From positions 1 through 46,200 of the forward strand of contig JAJQEU010000085.1 in the NCBI GenBank assembly GCA_021201535.1: 46,200 nt of DNA, written 5' to 3'. How positions within the stretch are numbered: position 1 is the first letter of the stretch; every line of letters starts with the position of its first letter. Below are positions 17,626-26,430 of the stretch, piece after piece. The position numbers and the translations under genes are program-made. This stretch comes from Clostridiales bacterium. Its GTDB lineage: Bacteria > Bacillota > Clostridia > Lachnospirales > Lachnospiraceae. Under the pieces are notes generated by a model. The model was given only the letters and a program-made list of their open reading frames with translations. It was not told where the DNA came from and searched no databases.

Positions 17626-19709
17626 TCAGTTGATCATAAAAAAGTTTTGTGCCAGAAGCGGTTCCGCGCTGCCGGGCTGAACACGTGTATAACTGCCGTC
17701 TGCCCGCTGAATGCGTGCCTTTACATTATCCTCCATCAGGACACGGAAAATTCGCAGCACCCGGTCCCGGATCTCCGGATCAAGGAGCGGAGCCGCCACC
17801 TCCACCCGGTATGTCGTATTTCTCGTCATAAAATCCGCGGAAGCGATGTACACCTCCGGATCCTCATCGCCGAAAATATAAATACGAGAATGCTCCAGAT
17901 ACCGTCCGACAATACTCCGTATGGAAATATTGTCCGTCTTGCCCGGAACGCCGGCGATCAGGCAGCAGGCACCGCGCACGATCAGTTCGATCCGCACACC
18001 CGCCTGGGAAGCCTCAATCATTTTCTCAATGAGAACCTTGTCTGTCAGGGAGTTCATCTTCGCGCCGATATAAGCGCTCACGCCGGCCTTCGCGCGTGCG
18101 ATCTGACGATCCATCTTCTCCAGAATCGGTTTGCGCAGGTACTTCGGGGCAACCAGCAGATAGTCTGCCTGCTCCACCACCTCACCGAGATACATTCTGG
18201 TAAATATCCGGCTCGCCTCCGCACCGATGCTCTGATGCGCCGTCATCAGAGAGAAATCCGTATACAGCCGGGAGGTCTTTTCATTGTAGTTGCCCGTCCC
18301 GATCTGCGTAATATAGGAAATATGGTCGCCGGTCTTCTTCGTGATCAGGCAAAGCTTGGAATGCACCTTGAGCCTGTCCAACCCGTAGAGTACGGAACAG
18401 CCAGCCTCCTCCAGTCGCCTGGACCAGCTGATATTGTTCTCCTCGTCGAAACGCGCCCGCAGCTCTACCAGTACACTGATATCCTTGCCGTTCTCCGCGG
18501 CGCGCAGCAACGCCTCGACCACTTTGCTGTCATTCGCCACACGGTACAGCGTCATTTTCATGGAAACGACGTCCGGATTGTCAGCCGCTTCCCGCAACAG
18601 CGTAAGAAACGGATCAATGCTCTCATATGGGAAGAACAGAAATCGGTCTTTCTCCTCGATCTGCTCCATCATGCTGCGCTCCGGGTCGATATCCGCCGGA
18701 AACTGCGGCGTATATTTTTCATAAAACAGATCCTTTTCATTGCGCAGAATATCACGAATCGTCGAGAAGAAGGAGAGATCCAGCGGCGAAGCAGAATGGA
18801 ATACATGCCGTTTCTTCAGGTGCAGATATTTACAGAGCAGATCGATGACAGACTCATCCATCACCCTGGTATACTCCAGCTTAATCGGGCAGAGTCTGCG
18901 CCGTCGGCTGACCAGCTGTTCCATCACCTGACGGAAATCCATATCGTCGTCATACATTTCCTCGTCCGGATCAATATCCGCATTCCGCAGGATGCGGATC
19001 AGCGATTTGCTTTTGATCTCGAAATGAGAAAATATCCGTGACACATAATGCAGGATCAGCTCCTCCATCAGAATATACCGGTTCGGATGATCCGGAATCC
19101 GCGCCAGACGCGGAAGCACGTCCAGCGTACACGGGACAATCCCCAGCTTGACATTCTTATCATTTTTTTGTCATTCTTTTTATCATTCTTTCTGTCATTT
19201 TTAGAATTCTTCTTCGAGCCCAGAATGACCACCGCATAGATCGCCTTGTTTTTCAAAAAAGGAAACGGCTGTTTCTTTCCAACAACCTGCGGCGCCAGAA
19301 GCGGTCGAATCTCATGTTCGAAATACGCGTCCAGAAACTGCGCGTCCTTCGCGTCAATCTGGTCGTGATACGTCACAATCTCAACGCCGTGTTCCCGCAT
19401 TCCCTTATTCAGGGCGGCATATGCGGAATCCTTCCGCTGTGTCAGAAGCTTTACCTGATCAAAGCAGGCAAAAATCTGTTCCTGACAGGTCATGTTCGTC
19501 TTGTTGTCCCGGATGTCCTTCGAGACAAGCATCTGGTCATACAGCGAACCGACCCGCACGCCGAAAAACTCATCCAGATTGCTCTGGAAAATTGACGCGA
19601 ACGACAGTCTCTCGCAGAAAGGATTCGTCTCATCCTCCGCTTCCTCCAATACACGGACGTTAAACTTCAGCCAGGACAATTCTCTGTTGTCAAAACACGT
19701 ATGTTCCAT
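17626..19709 (-). CDS. ppk1: Polyphosphate kinase 1, interrupted by a one-base frameshift in an A7 run
   Basis: ATP-polyphosphate phosphotransferase, present as two frames. The N-terminal part (ATG 19709, preceded by GAGGGGGAG) carries NRELSWLKFNVRVLEEA and SNLDEFFGVRVGSL, and runs until the repeat at 19151-19208. The C-terminal part then continues in another frame from VKLGIVPCTLDVLPRLARI to the stop at 17626. It carries both conserved histidines (VHSKLCLI, the phosphorylated His, and LEHSRIYIF) and YNEKTSRLYTDFSL. Adding one A to the A7 run at 19163-19169 joins the frames into 694 residues, the normal Ppk1 length. A -1 ribosomal slip there gives the same product. Alternatives are mutation, phase variation or sequencing error. 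It follows relQ by 19 bases. Confidence 0.85.
19151..19208 (-). repeat. 12-base tandem repeat in ppk1 coding K-N-D-K/R units
   Basis: The minus strand shows about four imperfect copies of a 12-mer (AAGAATGACAAA type) encoding Lys-Asn-Asp-Lys/Arg. The A7 run that breaks the ppk1 frame lies in the third to fourth copy (19163-19169). Ppk1 relatives normally go straight from the VVILxSK strand to LGIVPC without this insert. Confidence 0.8.
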
Positions 19710-19728
19710 AAAACACTCCCCCTCTTCT

Positions 19729-20370
19729 TTACAGCCGGTCGATATTCTTTCGAATCCGCAAAAACTTTTTATCGATATCTGCGATCTCAATTGCGCAGGT
19801 CTTCAGTTCCTTCTGCATTTTCTGAAACTTTGCCTCATCCATCTTTTTATTCTTATAGCTGAGCTGATGATCCAACATCGCCCAGTAATTCATGGCCGCC
19901 GATCGAACCTGAATCTCCATGCGAATCGGGGTGCCGATGGACGGAACCTCCGCGATCATATGAATACTCCGGTATCCGGTCTGTTTCGGATGAGCGATAT
20001 AGTCTTTCACCTTTATAAACTTCAATCCGGGCAGTTTCCGAATCTCCTTCATCACATGATAAACGTCATCCTGAAATGAGCATACCACCCGGATGCCCGC
20101 CATATCGTGAAGGGTCTCCACTGCTTTCTGAAGCGTCCCGCTTCGTCCCTTGCGGATCAGCTTGTTATAAATACTGTCCGGCGTCTTCACCCTGGAAGAA
20201 ATATACTGCACCACCTGGCGGTCATACTCTGCATCAACCTGCGCGGCTATTTCCTCCAGCATCGGAGTCACCATCTCGATCATCTGTTCGCAAACACGCA
20301 CCAGACCGGCCTGTTCATATTCAGATAGTAACTTTTCCCGATCATCGATCATGTCTGCTTCTTTTTCCAT
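19729..20370 (-). CDS. relQ: Small alarmone synthetase, RelQ-like GTP pyrophosphokinase
   Basis: 213 residues from ATG 20370; an upstream in-frame ATG at 20382 has no usable spacing. The single RelA/SpoT synthetase domain has GIRVVCSFQDDVYHV, YIAHPKQTGYRSIHMI (the G-Y-R-S-H substrate loop) and EIQVRSAAMNYWAMLDHQLSYK. No HD hydrolase, TGS or ACT domain is present, so it should make, not degrade, (p)ppGpp, as RelQ of Firmicutes does. The C-terminal helices match the tetramer-forming tail. It stands 19 bases before ppk1 and probably shares its transcript, which would couple alarmone and polyphosphate synthesis. Confidence 0.92.
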   Translation of the reverse strand: MEKEADMIDDREKLLSEYEQAGLVRVCEQMIEMVTPMLEEIAAQVDAEYDRQVVQYISSRVKTPDSIYNKLIRKGRSGTLQKAVETLHDMAGIRVVCSFQDDVYHVMKEIRKLPGLKFIKVKDYIAHPKQTGYRSIHMIAEVPSIGTPIRMEIQVRSAAMNYWAMLDHQLSYKNKKMDEAKFQKMQKELKTCAIEIADIDKKFLRIRKNIDRL

Positions 20371-20513
20371 AACAGATCCCATCCTTTTTCTGCCGCACCA
20401 TAAATCAGCATTTCTGCAATCCAATATATATGATGAGAAAAAATATCGCTACCATAACCATGTAAAATTTGTATAAAAGATTTTACGCAACAGCCTTATT
20501 CCATGTCAGCGTA

Positions 20514-21800
20514 TCAGCCCGCCTGCAAAATCTCCAGCGCCTTCTGTATCTGGTTATCCAGATCGTAACTATAGGAATCATCCTCACCCCCCAGGAATTC
20601 ATATTCGATCTCTACATCCGGTGTGATACCGATTCCCTGAATACAGGTACCGCCCGGCGTATAATATTTATGCGTCGTCACTTTAAATGCGCTGCCGTCC
20701 GCCAGTCTGTGCACGGTCTGCACCACACCCTTTCCGTACGTCGTGGTACCGACAATCGTTCCCGCATCCCGATCCTGAATCGCTCCGGCAAAAACCTCCG
20801 ATGCACTCGCGCTGTTTTCATTCACCAGAACGACCAGCGGAACATCCAGATAAGTATCATCCGTCGTCGTATACTCCACGCGGTTCCCATCCCTGTCCTC
20901 GGTATAAAGAATCAATCCTTCCGGTAAAATCTCATCAAGTATATCACACACTGTTGCGAGTACGCCGCCCGGGTTGGATCTCAGATCCACAATCAGAGAC
21001 TCCATTCCCTGCCCCTGCAGATCTGCCAACGCTGTTGTAAACTGCTCCGTCGTCGCATCAGTAAACTCCGACACAGCAATGTATCCGACCAATCCATCCA
21101 GCATGTCGTCTGTCACCGTCGGGAATACCAGGTTCCTGCGTTCAATGTCGTACTCAATCTTTTCTCCATTCCGATAAGTGATCAGATGAACTGTGGTATT
21201 CTCCTCTCCCCGGATAAAAGAAACCAGTTCGGACAATTCCATGGATGAAGCCTCATAATCATCCACCATGGAGATCACATCACCCGCCTGCAGCCCCGCC
21301 TCCTGTGCCGGAGAATCATCATATACATGGACGACCGTAACAGTCATTGTATCATCATCCTGCTGCAGGCTTGCACCGATGCCGCAGTAGGTACCCTCCA
21401 ACGTACTCTCCAGAAGATCCTGATACTCCTCCTCCGTGTAATAGCGGGAATAGCTGTCCAGACCGTCAAACAAACCGGTGTAAAGTCCCTCGCGAAGATC
21501 CTCCACATCCACATCCTCATAATAAGTGCTTTGGATATAAGCGGAGAGCGTCTCAATCTTTTCGACTGTCTCCTCATCCAGCACCGCCTCATAGGATGAG
21601 GATGGGAAAAGATAAATCCGGAGCAGGGACGATCGGGACAATCCGAAAACAGCCACGGCGATCACAGCTGCCGCCACAATCAGACCCGAGAGAAAACCTT
21701 TTGCGAAACCTCTCCGACGTCTGTCGGAGCGCTTCCTTTTACCGTGTTCCTCTTCCGCTTTGAACTGTCTCTGATCAAGTTCTGTTTTTTCATTCATCAT
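20514..21800 (-). CDS. S41 C-terminal processing peptidase (CtpA/CtpB-like)
   Basis: 428 residues. A short basic cytoplasmic end (KRKRSDRRRRGFAKG) is followed by one membrane span (about 37-54), so the enzyme faces outside. A PDZ domain follows (SPAQEAGLQAGDVISMVDD), then the tail-specific protease domain with the catalytic Ser in VNENSASASEVFAG and the Lys in TTYGKGVVQ. Carboxyl-terminal proteases of this type cut exported regulators, for example in sporulation signalling or envelope maintenance. The start could be either of two adjacent ATG codons (21800 or 21797), with GGTGGAG upstream. It follows ftsX by 26 bases, the common ftsE-ftsX-ctp order in Firmicutes. Confidence 0.93.
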   Translation of the reverse strand: MMNEKTELDQRQFKAEEEHGKRKRSDRRRRGFAKGFLSGLIVAAAVIAVAVFGLSRSSLLRIYLFPSSSYEAVLDEETVEKIETLSAYIQSTYYEDVDVEDLREGLYTGLFDGLDSYSRYYTEEEYQDLLESTLEGTYCGIGASLQQDDDTMTVTVVHVYDDSPAQEAGLQAGDVISMVDDYEASSMELSELVSFIRGEENTTVHLITYRNGEKIEYDIERRNLVFPTVTDDMLDGLVGYIAVSEFTDATTEQFTTALADLQGQGMESLIVDLRSNPGGVLATVCDILDEILPEGLILYTEDRDGNRVEYTTTDDTYLDVPLVVLVNENSASASEVFAGAIQDRDAGTIVGTTTYGKGVVQTVHRLADGSAFKVTTHKYYTPGGTCIQGIGITPDVEIEYEFLGGEDDSYSYDLDNQIQKALEILQAG

Positions 21801-21826
21801 TTCTGCTCCACCTTATCCAGAAATTC

Positions 21827-22735
21827 TCAAACATTTATGTGTTTATGAACCGTGATACGGCTGCCAATGTATCCGATACCGATTCCGAGGATCAGTCCGA
21901 CCGGCAGCAGAATCGTAAACACCGTTCTCGCCGGAACAAAGGTAAGCATATTATTCAGAAATCCGAAACGATCCGCAACGTAATTGATGACCCGTCCGTA
22001 CCCGAGATACAGAATGATCAGCGGAATGATTGCTCCGACCGCTCCGATCAGAATACCCTCTATGATGAAAGGCGCCCGAACAAAGAAATCTGTCGCCCCG
22101 ATCATCTTCATGATGCCGATCTCTTCCTTTCGCACGGTGATACCGGTACGAACCGTGTTGCTGATCAGAAATACAGCCACACAGATCAGAATCACGATAA
22201 TCGCCACGGAAACAATACCAATCAGCTTATTGGCATCCGACAAAGTATTCGCCACCGTCTCGGACTGACGCACTGTACGCACATTTTCCAGACTTTCCAG
22301 ATAATCAACCAGATCCTGCTGCACCGAAATATCCGACATATAAATCTCATAGGAAGCCTCATTGGCCAGCGGATTTTCGGAACCGAACGCAGCGGCCGCA
22401 TCCTCATTTCCGTCAAAATAAATCATTTTGTACTCTTCCCACGCCTCGTCCGCAGAGACATAGTTGAAATTGGACACCTCATCCCGCGACGCGATTTCAT
22501 ATCCGATCTGATCAATGCGTTCCTGCGAAGTCCCCTCGTCAAAAAATACTGTGACTGCAACGCCGGACTCTACATCCTGCACCACGCTCTGGAAATTTAC
22601 CAGAATCGAATAAAATACGCCGAACAGAAAAATACATGCCGCCATGGTCGCGATGGATGCTACGGAAAACACTTTGTTTGTCCAGACGTTCCGTATGCCC
22701 TCTTTGATTGTATAACCCAATGTACTGATCTTCAT
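21827..22735 (-). CDS. ftsX: Cell-division ABC transporter permease FtsX
   Basis: 302 residues with the FtsX layout: cytoplasmic N-terminus (YTIKEGIRNVWTNKVFSVASI), membrane span 1 (about 25-45), a large extracellular loop (about 50-170), then three spans (about 178-200, 225-250, 270-290) with the conserved VRKEEIGIMKMIGATDFFVRAPF turn. With FtsE it transmits ATP hydrolysis to extracellular peptidoglycan hydrolases. The ATG overlaps the ftsE stop by four bases. The NlpC/P60 hydrolase encoded nearby is a plausible FtsEX-regulated enzyme, but this is inference. Confidence 0.95.
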   Translation of the reverse strand: MKISTLGYTIKEGIRNVWTNKVFSVASIATMAACIFLFGVFYSILVNFQSVVQDVESGVAVTVFFDEGTSQERIDQIGYEIASRDEVSNFNYVSADEAWEEYKMIYFDGNEDAAAAFGSENPLANEASYEIYMSDISVQQDLVDYLESLENVRTVRQSETVANTLSDANKLIGIVSVAIIVILICVAVFLISNTVRTGITVRKEEIGIMKMIGATDFFVRAPFIIEGILIGAVGAIIPLIILYLGYGRVINYVADRFGFLNNMLTFVPARTVFTILLPVGLILGIGIGYIGSRITVHKHINV

Positions 22736-23412
22736 GATAACTCACCGCCCATCTGTGTGTCACTCACCACATGCCCCTGCTGCAGGGCAATCACACGCTT
22801 CTGCATCTTTGAAACAATCTCCATATTATGACTCACTACCAGAACCGTCGTACCGCGCTGATTAATCTCCTCCAGGAGTTTCATGATCTCCCACGCGTTA
22901 TTCGGATCCAGATTACCCGTCGGCTCATCTGCCAGCAGGATCTTAGGTTCATTCACCAATGCACGGGCAATGGCAACTCTCTGCTGTTCACCGCCTGACA
23001 ACTGATGCGGCTTTGACTTATACTTTGCCGCCAGGCCAACCTGAGACAGGCTTTTCGGAACCCGTTCTTTAATGGAACGGTTGGAAGCGGAAATCGCTCT
23101 CTGTGCAAACGCTACATTGTCGTAAACATTCTTATCCTTTAAAAGACGAAAGTCCTGAAATACACATCCGATATTCCTGCGGAAGTACGGAATCTGGCCT
23201 CTGCGAACCTTGCTCAGATTTTTATTGTTCACAATAATTGTCCCCGTCGTGGGTTCAAGTTCCTTCAGCAGAAGCTTGATCAGCGTAGATTTCCCGGAAC
23301 CACTGTCTCCCACAACAAATACAAACTCTCCCTCATCGATGTGAATGTTCACATCTTCCAATGCAGGGACACCCTCTATATAGGATTTACTGATATTCTT
23401 TAATGTAATCAT
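22732..23412 (-). CDS. ftsE: Cell-division ABC transporter ATPase FtsE
   Basis: 226 residues. Walker A GDSGSGKST (about 36-44), Q-loop FQDFRLL, signature LSGGEQQRVAIARAL, Walker B ILLADEPTGNLDP, and switch His in VVSHN. The FtsE-type RRNIGCVFQDFRLLKDKNVYDNV stretch separates it from LolD/MacB ATPases. AGGAGG lies ten bases before ATG 23412. First gene of ftsE-ftsX-ctpA. No clear promoter is seen in the short upstream gap, which also holds the terminator of the preceding gene. Confidence 0.96.
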   Translation of the reverse strand: MITLKNISKSYIEGVPALEDVNIHIDEGEFVFVVGDSGSGKSTLIKLLLKELEPTTGTIIVNNKNLSKVRRGQIPYFRRNIGCVFQDFRLLKDKNVYDNVAFAQRAISASNRSIKERVPKSLSQVGLAAKYKSKPHQLSGGEQQRVAIARALVNEPKILLADEPTGNLDPNNAWEIMKLLEEINQRGTTVLVVSHNMEIVSKMQKRVIALQQGHVVSDTQMGGELS

Positions 23413-23450
23413 TTATATTTCCTCCTGTTGACGGCATTTATATATGAAAA

Positions 23451-23482
23451 TGGGGGCACTCTGTTTTATTTACATGCCCCCA
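23451..23482 (-). terminator. Intrinsic terminator of the PucR/CdaR-like gene
   Basis: Eight-base GC stem TGGGGGCA / TGCCCCCA with a 16-base loop. On the minus strand it is followed by TTTTCATAT, giving a T tract. It lies about 110 bases after the regulator stop and 40 before ftsE. Confidence 0.8.
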
Positions 23483-23525
23483 TACGGATGATCTTTTTCT
23501 TGTGCACAGCCACGTGCCCATGCCT

Positions 23526-23565
23526 CTGTGCAGCGATGCATTGATACATTCACGCATCTGCACAG
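23526..23565. other. Long hairpin between regulator gene and its terminator
   Basis: CTGTGCAG-CG-ATGC pairs with GCAT-CTGCACAG across a 14-base loop: twelve base pairs with a two-base bulge. No T tract on either side, so it is not itself a terminator. It is transcribed as part of the 3' end of the PucR/CdaR-like mRNA and could be a processing or protein-binding structure. Confidence 0.5.
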
Positions 23566-23590
23566 TGTGGAAACCGTGAGATTTCCTCAA

Positions 23591-24673
23591 TCAGTAATCC
23601 AACGACTCCATATATTTCATATACTTAACAACCATCAGTGCAATCTTAAATGTAATCGCATCCTCAAACACCCGCAGATCGAGCCCCGTACTTTTCTGGA
23701 GCTTATCCAGCCGGTATACCAGTGTATTGCGGTGGATATACAGCTGCCGTGACGTCTCGGAAACATTCAGGCTGTTTTCAAAGAACTTATTAATCGTCGT
23801 CAATGTTTCCTCATCAAAATCATCCGGAGAACGACTGCCGAAAATCTCCTTGATAAACATCTTGCACAGCGGTATCGGAAGCTGATAGATCAGGCGCCCG
23901 ATGCCCAGTGTCGCGTAAGCAATGATATTATTCTCCTCAAAGAAAATCTTCCCGACGTCCAGCGCCATACGCGCCTCTTTATAAGAACGTGAAACCTCCT
24001 TGATTTCATTCACGACTGTACCGTAAGCCACATGTACGGACTTATCGCCCTTAAAGAGTCCATAAATCACCTCAGCCGTCCTGTGCAGATCCTCAGCTGT
24101 CTCCGCCGGATCCACTTCCCTCACAACAATGATATTCTTTTCATCGATCGCCGTGACAAAATTCTGGCTTTTCCCCTCAAAGATACCTCTCACATGATCC
24201 AGATCATTCCCATCCTTGTCATGACCAACCTCGATCATATATACGACACGCCGCACATCAGTCTCAATATGCAGTTTCTTGGCGCGGTTATAAATATCGA
24301 CCAGCAACAGGTTATCCAGAAGGAGATTCTTGATAAAATTGTCCTTGTCAAAACGCTCCTTATATGCAATCAGGAGATTCTGAATCTGAAAGACAGCAAT
24401 CTTCCCAACCATATAGACGTCGTCGCTGTCTCCATAAGCAAGCAGAATATATTCCATCTGATGTTCGTCAAACACCTTGAAAAACTGACATCCCGACACC
24501 ACCTGGCTGTCCGCCGGTGAATCCACAAAAGCAGCTGCCGGCTCCGTATAGCGTTCGGCATCCGAAAATGTACTCGCCAGAATCTTTCCCTCTGTATCGA
24601 TCACGCAAAAATCAATCCTGGTAATACTCCTTAACCCATCAATCGTTGTCTGTAAAACCTGATTTGAAATCAT
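23591..24673 (-). CDS. PucR/CdaR-family transcriptional regulator
   Basis: 360 residues. The N-terminal 140 residues resemble the sugar-diacid recognition (CdaR sensor) region, the middle a GGDEF-like CdaR domain (RRVVYMIEVGHDKDG, VHVAYGTVV). The C-terminus is the PucR helix-turn-helix (NKFFENSLNVSETSRQLY then IHRNTLVYRLDKLQKSTGL). CdaR homologues regulate sugar-acid use, and many Clostridia carry this version next to ftsEX with no known ligand. ATG 24673 follows AGGGGG. The gene ends in its own terminator (23451-23482), so it is a single-gene unit. Confidence 0.85.
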   Translation of the reverse strand: MISNQVLQTTIDGLRSITRIDFCVIDTEGKILASTFSDAERYTEPAAAFVDSPADSQVVSGCQFFKVFDEHQMEYILLAYGDSDDVYMVGKIAVFQIQNLLIAYKERFDKDNFIKNLLLDNLLLVDIYNRAKKLHIETDVRRVVYMIEVGHDKDGNDLDHVRGIFEGKSQNFVTAIDEKNIIVVREVDPAETAEDLHRTAEVIYGLFKGDKSVHVAYGTVVNEIKEVSRSYKEARMALDVGKIFFEENNIIAYATLGIGRLIYQLPIPLCKMFIKEIFGSRSPDDFDEETLTTINKFFENSLNVSETSRQLYIHRNTLVYRLDKLQKSTGLDLRVFEDAITFKIALMVVKYMKYMESLDY

Positions 24674-24750
24674 ATATATATCCCCCTGCTCTTGTCTGAA
24701 CTATGCCGATTCCGTCCCCGTTGAACCCTTCATTTACCTTCACTTCATCT

Positions 24751-24780
24751 ATTCTAAGTCAAAACACCCAAAAAAGTAAA
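24751..24780 (-). promoter_or_regulatory. Sigma-A promoter of the PucR/CdaR-like gene
   Basis: Minus strand: -35 TTTACT (24775-24780), 18-base spacer, -10 TAGAAT (24751-24756), about 75 bases before the ATG. Confidence 0.55.
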
Positions 24781-25195
24781 GAGCATTTCAAAAAAAAATT
24801 TGTCATTTTTCCTAAAATTCAGACTTTCTTCATATGTTTGAACAAAAACGTATGCCTTTTGGCCATCACCGTCCTCATTTGACCAGCTGCAATCCTGCAA
24901 TTAAATGGAACAGCCTGTCAAGGTTTATTTTTTTCCGGACGAAATATCAGCAGTATGAACAAAAACGAAAAATGCAAGTAAAAAATTTACACAAAAAAAT
25001 ATTTCAATAAAAAAGTTTTCCACATTGTATTTTTCAGAAAAAACCGCCATTTTCCGGACTTATACACAAAGTTATTCACATTATCCACAGAAATGAAGGA
25101 AAAAAACCGCTTCCGAACACTGTTTTCCGGAACAAACGTTTTGTGCATTCCTGATAATTTTGATTTTGTTTCACTGCATCGGACAGAAAACAAAA
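24781..25195. other. AT-rich non-coding region with DnaA-box-like cluster
   Basis: About 400 bases without a credible gene between the regulator promoter and the terminator of the NlpC/P60 gene. It is markedly AT-rich, with many A and T runs between 24770 and 25050. Its right part holds four co-oriented DnaA-box-like 9-mers (see separate entry). A 68-codon open frame on the minus strand (24987-25193) has no ribosome site and low-complexity composition. Confidence 0.6.
25016..25089 (+). promoter_or_regulatory. Cluster of four DnaA-box-like sites
   Basis: TTTTCCACA (25016-25024), TTATACACA (25060-25068), TTATTCACA (25072-25080) and TTATCCACA (25081-25089), all on the plus strand. The last is the exact DnaA-box consensus, the middle two fit TTATNCACA, and the first differs at one base. 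The last three are packed with gaps of 3 and 0 bases. Neither dnaA nor dnaN is in the window, so this is either an off-origin DnaA-binding cluster, as known in Bacillus, or a remnant origin. Confidence 0.6.
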
Positions 25196-25238
25196 ACAGA
25201 AGCCCTACAGCGCGCAGGCGCCCATCCGGCTTCTGTTT
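25196..25238 (-). terminator. Intrinsic terminator of the NlpC/P60 gene
   Basis: Stem ACAGAAGCC / GGCTTCTGT around a GC-rich loop. On the minus strand it is followed by TTTTTGTTTT. It lies about 20 bases after the stop codon at 25257. Confidence 0.85.
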
Positions 25239-25256
25239 ATATCACGACATGAACGG

Positions 25257-26300
25257 TTATGAAAAAATTCTCCTCACCGTCAGGATATTCTTATGTGTGG
25301 CTGAGGAAACAATAATACCCTTTCTCTCATTAGCCGCATGAACCACCTGCCCGTTTCCGATGTAAAGAGCAACATGTCCATCATAACAGATAATGTCGCC
25401 AGGCTGTGCTTCAGAGTAGCTCACCTCAGTCCCCACGCTGCGCAGAGCCGCGGAAGAGTGCGGCAGGGATACACCAAAATGCGCATACACACTCATAATA
25501 AAACCGGAACAGTCCGCACCATTCGTCAGGCTGGTTCCGCCCCAGACATAAGGATTGCCGACAAACTGAAGTGCATAATCTACGACTGCGGTACCACCGG
25601 AAACCTCTTCCTGTGTTTTTGCGTATAAATAGGTCTCCTCGATCGCTGCATAATCCGCTGATACATACCCTTCCGTATCGGAAGCCATCACATGAATCCA
25701 GCCCTCGATATCCTCATCCAGAATCTCCAGCTGGTCTCCCTCCGAAACCAGTGTCAGGACGGATGACTCCAGAGACGCTTCCGACCGAACCTTGAGAGTC
25801 TGTGCCTGCACCGTCGCAACCCGGATCTGAACCGACTCAATCAATTCCCTGTCTCCGACAGTAAGATAATCCGCCAGTACATACCCGGAAACTGATCCCG
25901 ATGTGATCCGGTACCATCCGTTCTCCTCTCCCTCCACGACAGCAACCGCTCCATTCTCCATCCGACCGATAATCTCACTGTCAGTAGAGGCCGCGCTCCG
26001 AACGTTCACATAATCGTTCACAACCGCCACGGCAATATTGGCATATTCCTGATCCTCGTTCTGTTCCTCTGCTTCCGCGCTCTCAGCCGTCTCTGCTTCC
26101 GCTGCCTCGGCGGATTCTATGGCCGCGCGAACATCTGTCATCAGCGCGCTCCCGGTCGTGTTCTGCGAATCATTCAGGACAATGGAAAGCGAAGACATCT
26201 GACTCGCTGTATCCGCTGCCAGTGCCGAAGACGCTCCCATACCGAACATCACCGTGCCTGCCAGCAGACAAGCTGCCAGCCGGATTTTTCGTGTTTTCAT
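25257..26300 (-). CDS. Secreted SH3b-SH3b-NlpC/P60 peptidoglycan endopeptidase
   Basis: 347 residues. A signal peptide (KTRKIRLAACLLAGTVM, cleavage after SALAA) is followed by a Glu/Ala-rich linker (about 65-88) and two bacterial SH3 domains (about 92-150 and 165-222, e.g. YVNVRSAASTDSEIIGRM and QTLKVRSEASLESSVLTL). The C-terminal NlpC/P60 domain has catalytic Cys in NGADCSGFIMSVYAHFG, His in YDGHVALYIGNG and a third polar residue in VVHAANE. Such enzymes cut the gamma-D-Glu to diamino acid bond in stem peptides. It has its own strong promoter and terminator. FtsEX is encoded 2 kb away. Confidence 0.94.
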   Translation of the reverse strand: MKTRKIRLAACLLAGTVMFGMGASSALAADTASQMSSLSIVLNDSQNTTGSALMTDVRAAIESAEAAEAETAESAEAEEQNEDQEYANIAVAVVNDYVNVRSAASTDSEIIGRMENGAVAVVEGEENGWYRITSGSVSGYVLADYLTVGDRELIESVQIRVATVQAQTLKVRSEASLESSVLTLVSEGDQLEILDEDIEGWIHVMASDTEGYVSADYAAIEETYLYAKTQEEVSGGTAVVDYALQFVGNPYVWGGTSLTNGADCSGFIMSVYAHFGVSLPHSSAALRSVGTEVSYSEAQPGDIICYDGHVALYIGNGQVVHAANERKGIIVSSATHKNILTVRRIFS

Positions 26301-26358
26301 AAATTTATCTCCTGTTGTTTCAATTTGTTACAAAATTGTTAAATTTATTACAACGAAG

Positions 26359-26387
26359 ATAATATCATAGTCCTGTTTTTCTGTCAA
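26359..26387 (-). promoter_or_regulatory. Sigma-A promoter of the NlpC/P60 gene
   Basis: Minus strand: -35 TTGACA (26382-26387), exact consensus; 17-base spacer; -10 TATTAT (26359-26364). About 58 bases before the ATG at 26300, whose ribosome site is AGGAG. Confidence 0.85.
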
Positions 26388-26430
26388 GTTGTTCACAAAT
26401 TTATAACATGTTTTTATTCCCGTGCAAGGT

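Noticed and set aside
19048-19239. Plus-strand frame with FLSFFLSFFLSF repeats
   Set aside because: It is the antisense of the ppk1 KND repeat, not an independent gene.
24770-25090. Chromosomal replication origin
   Set aside because: DnaA boxes and AT-rich DNA are present but dnaA, dnaN, recF and rpmH are not in the window; kept only as a DnaA-box cluster.
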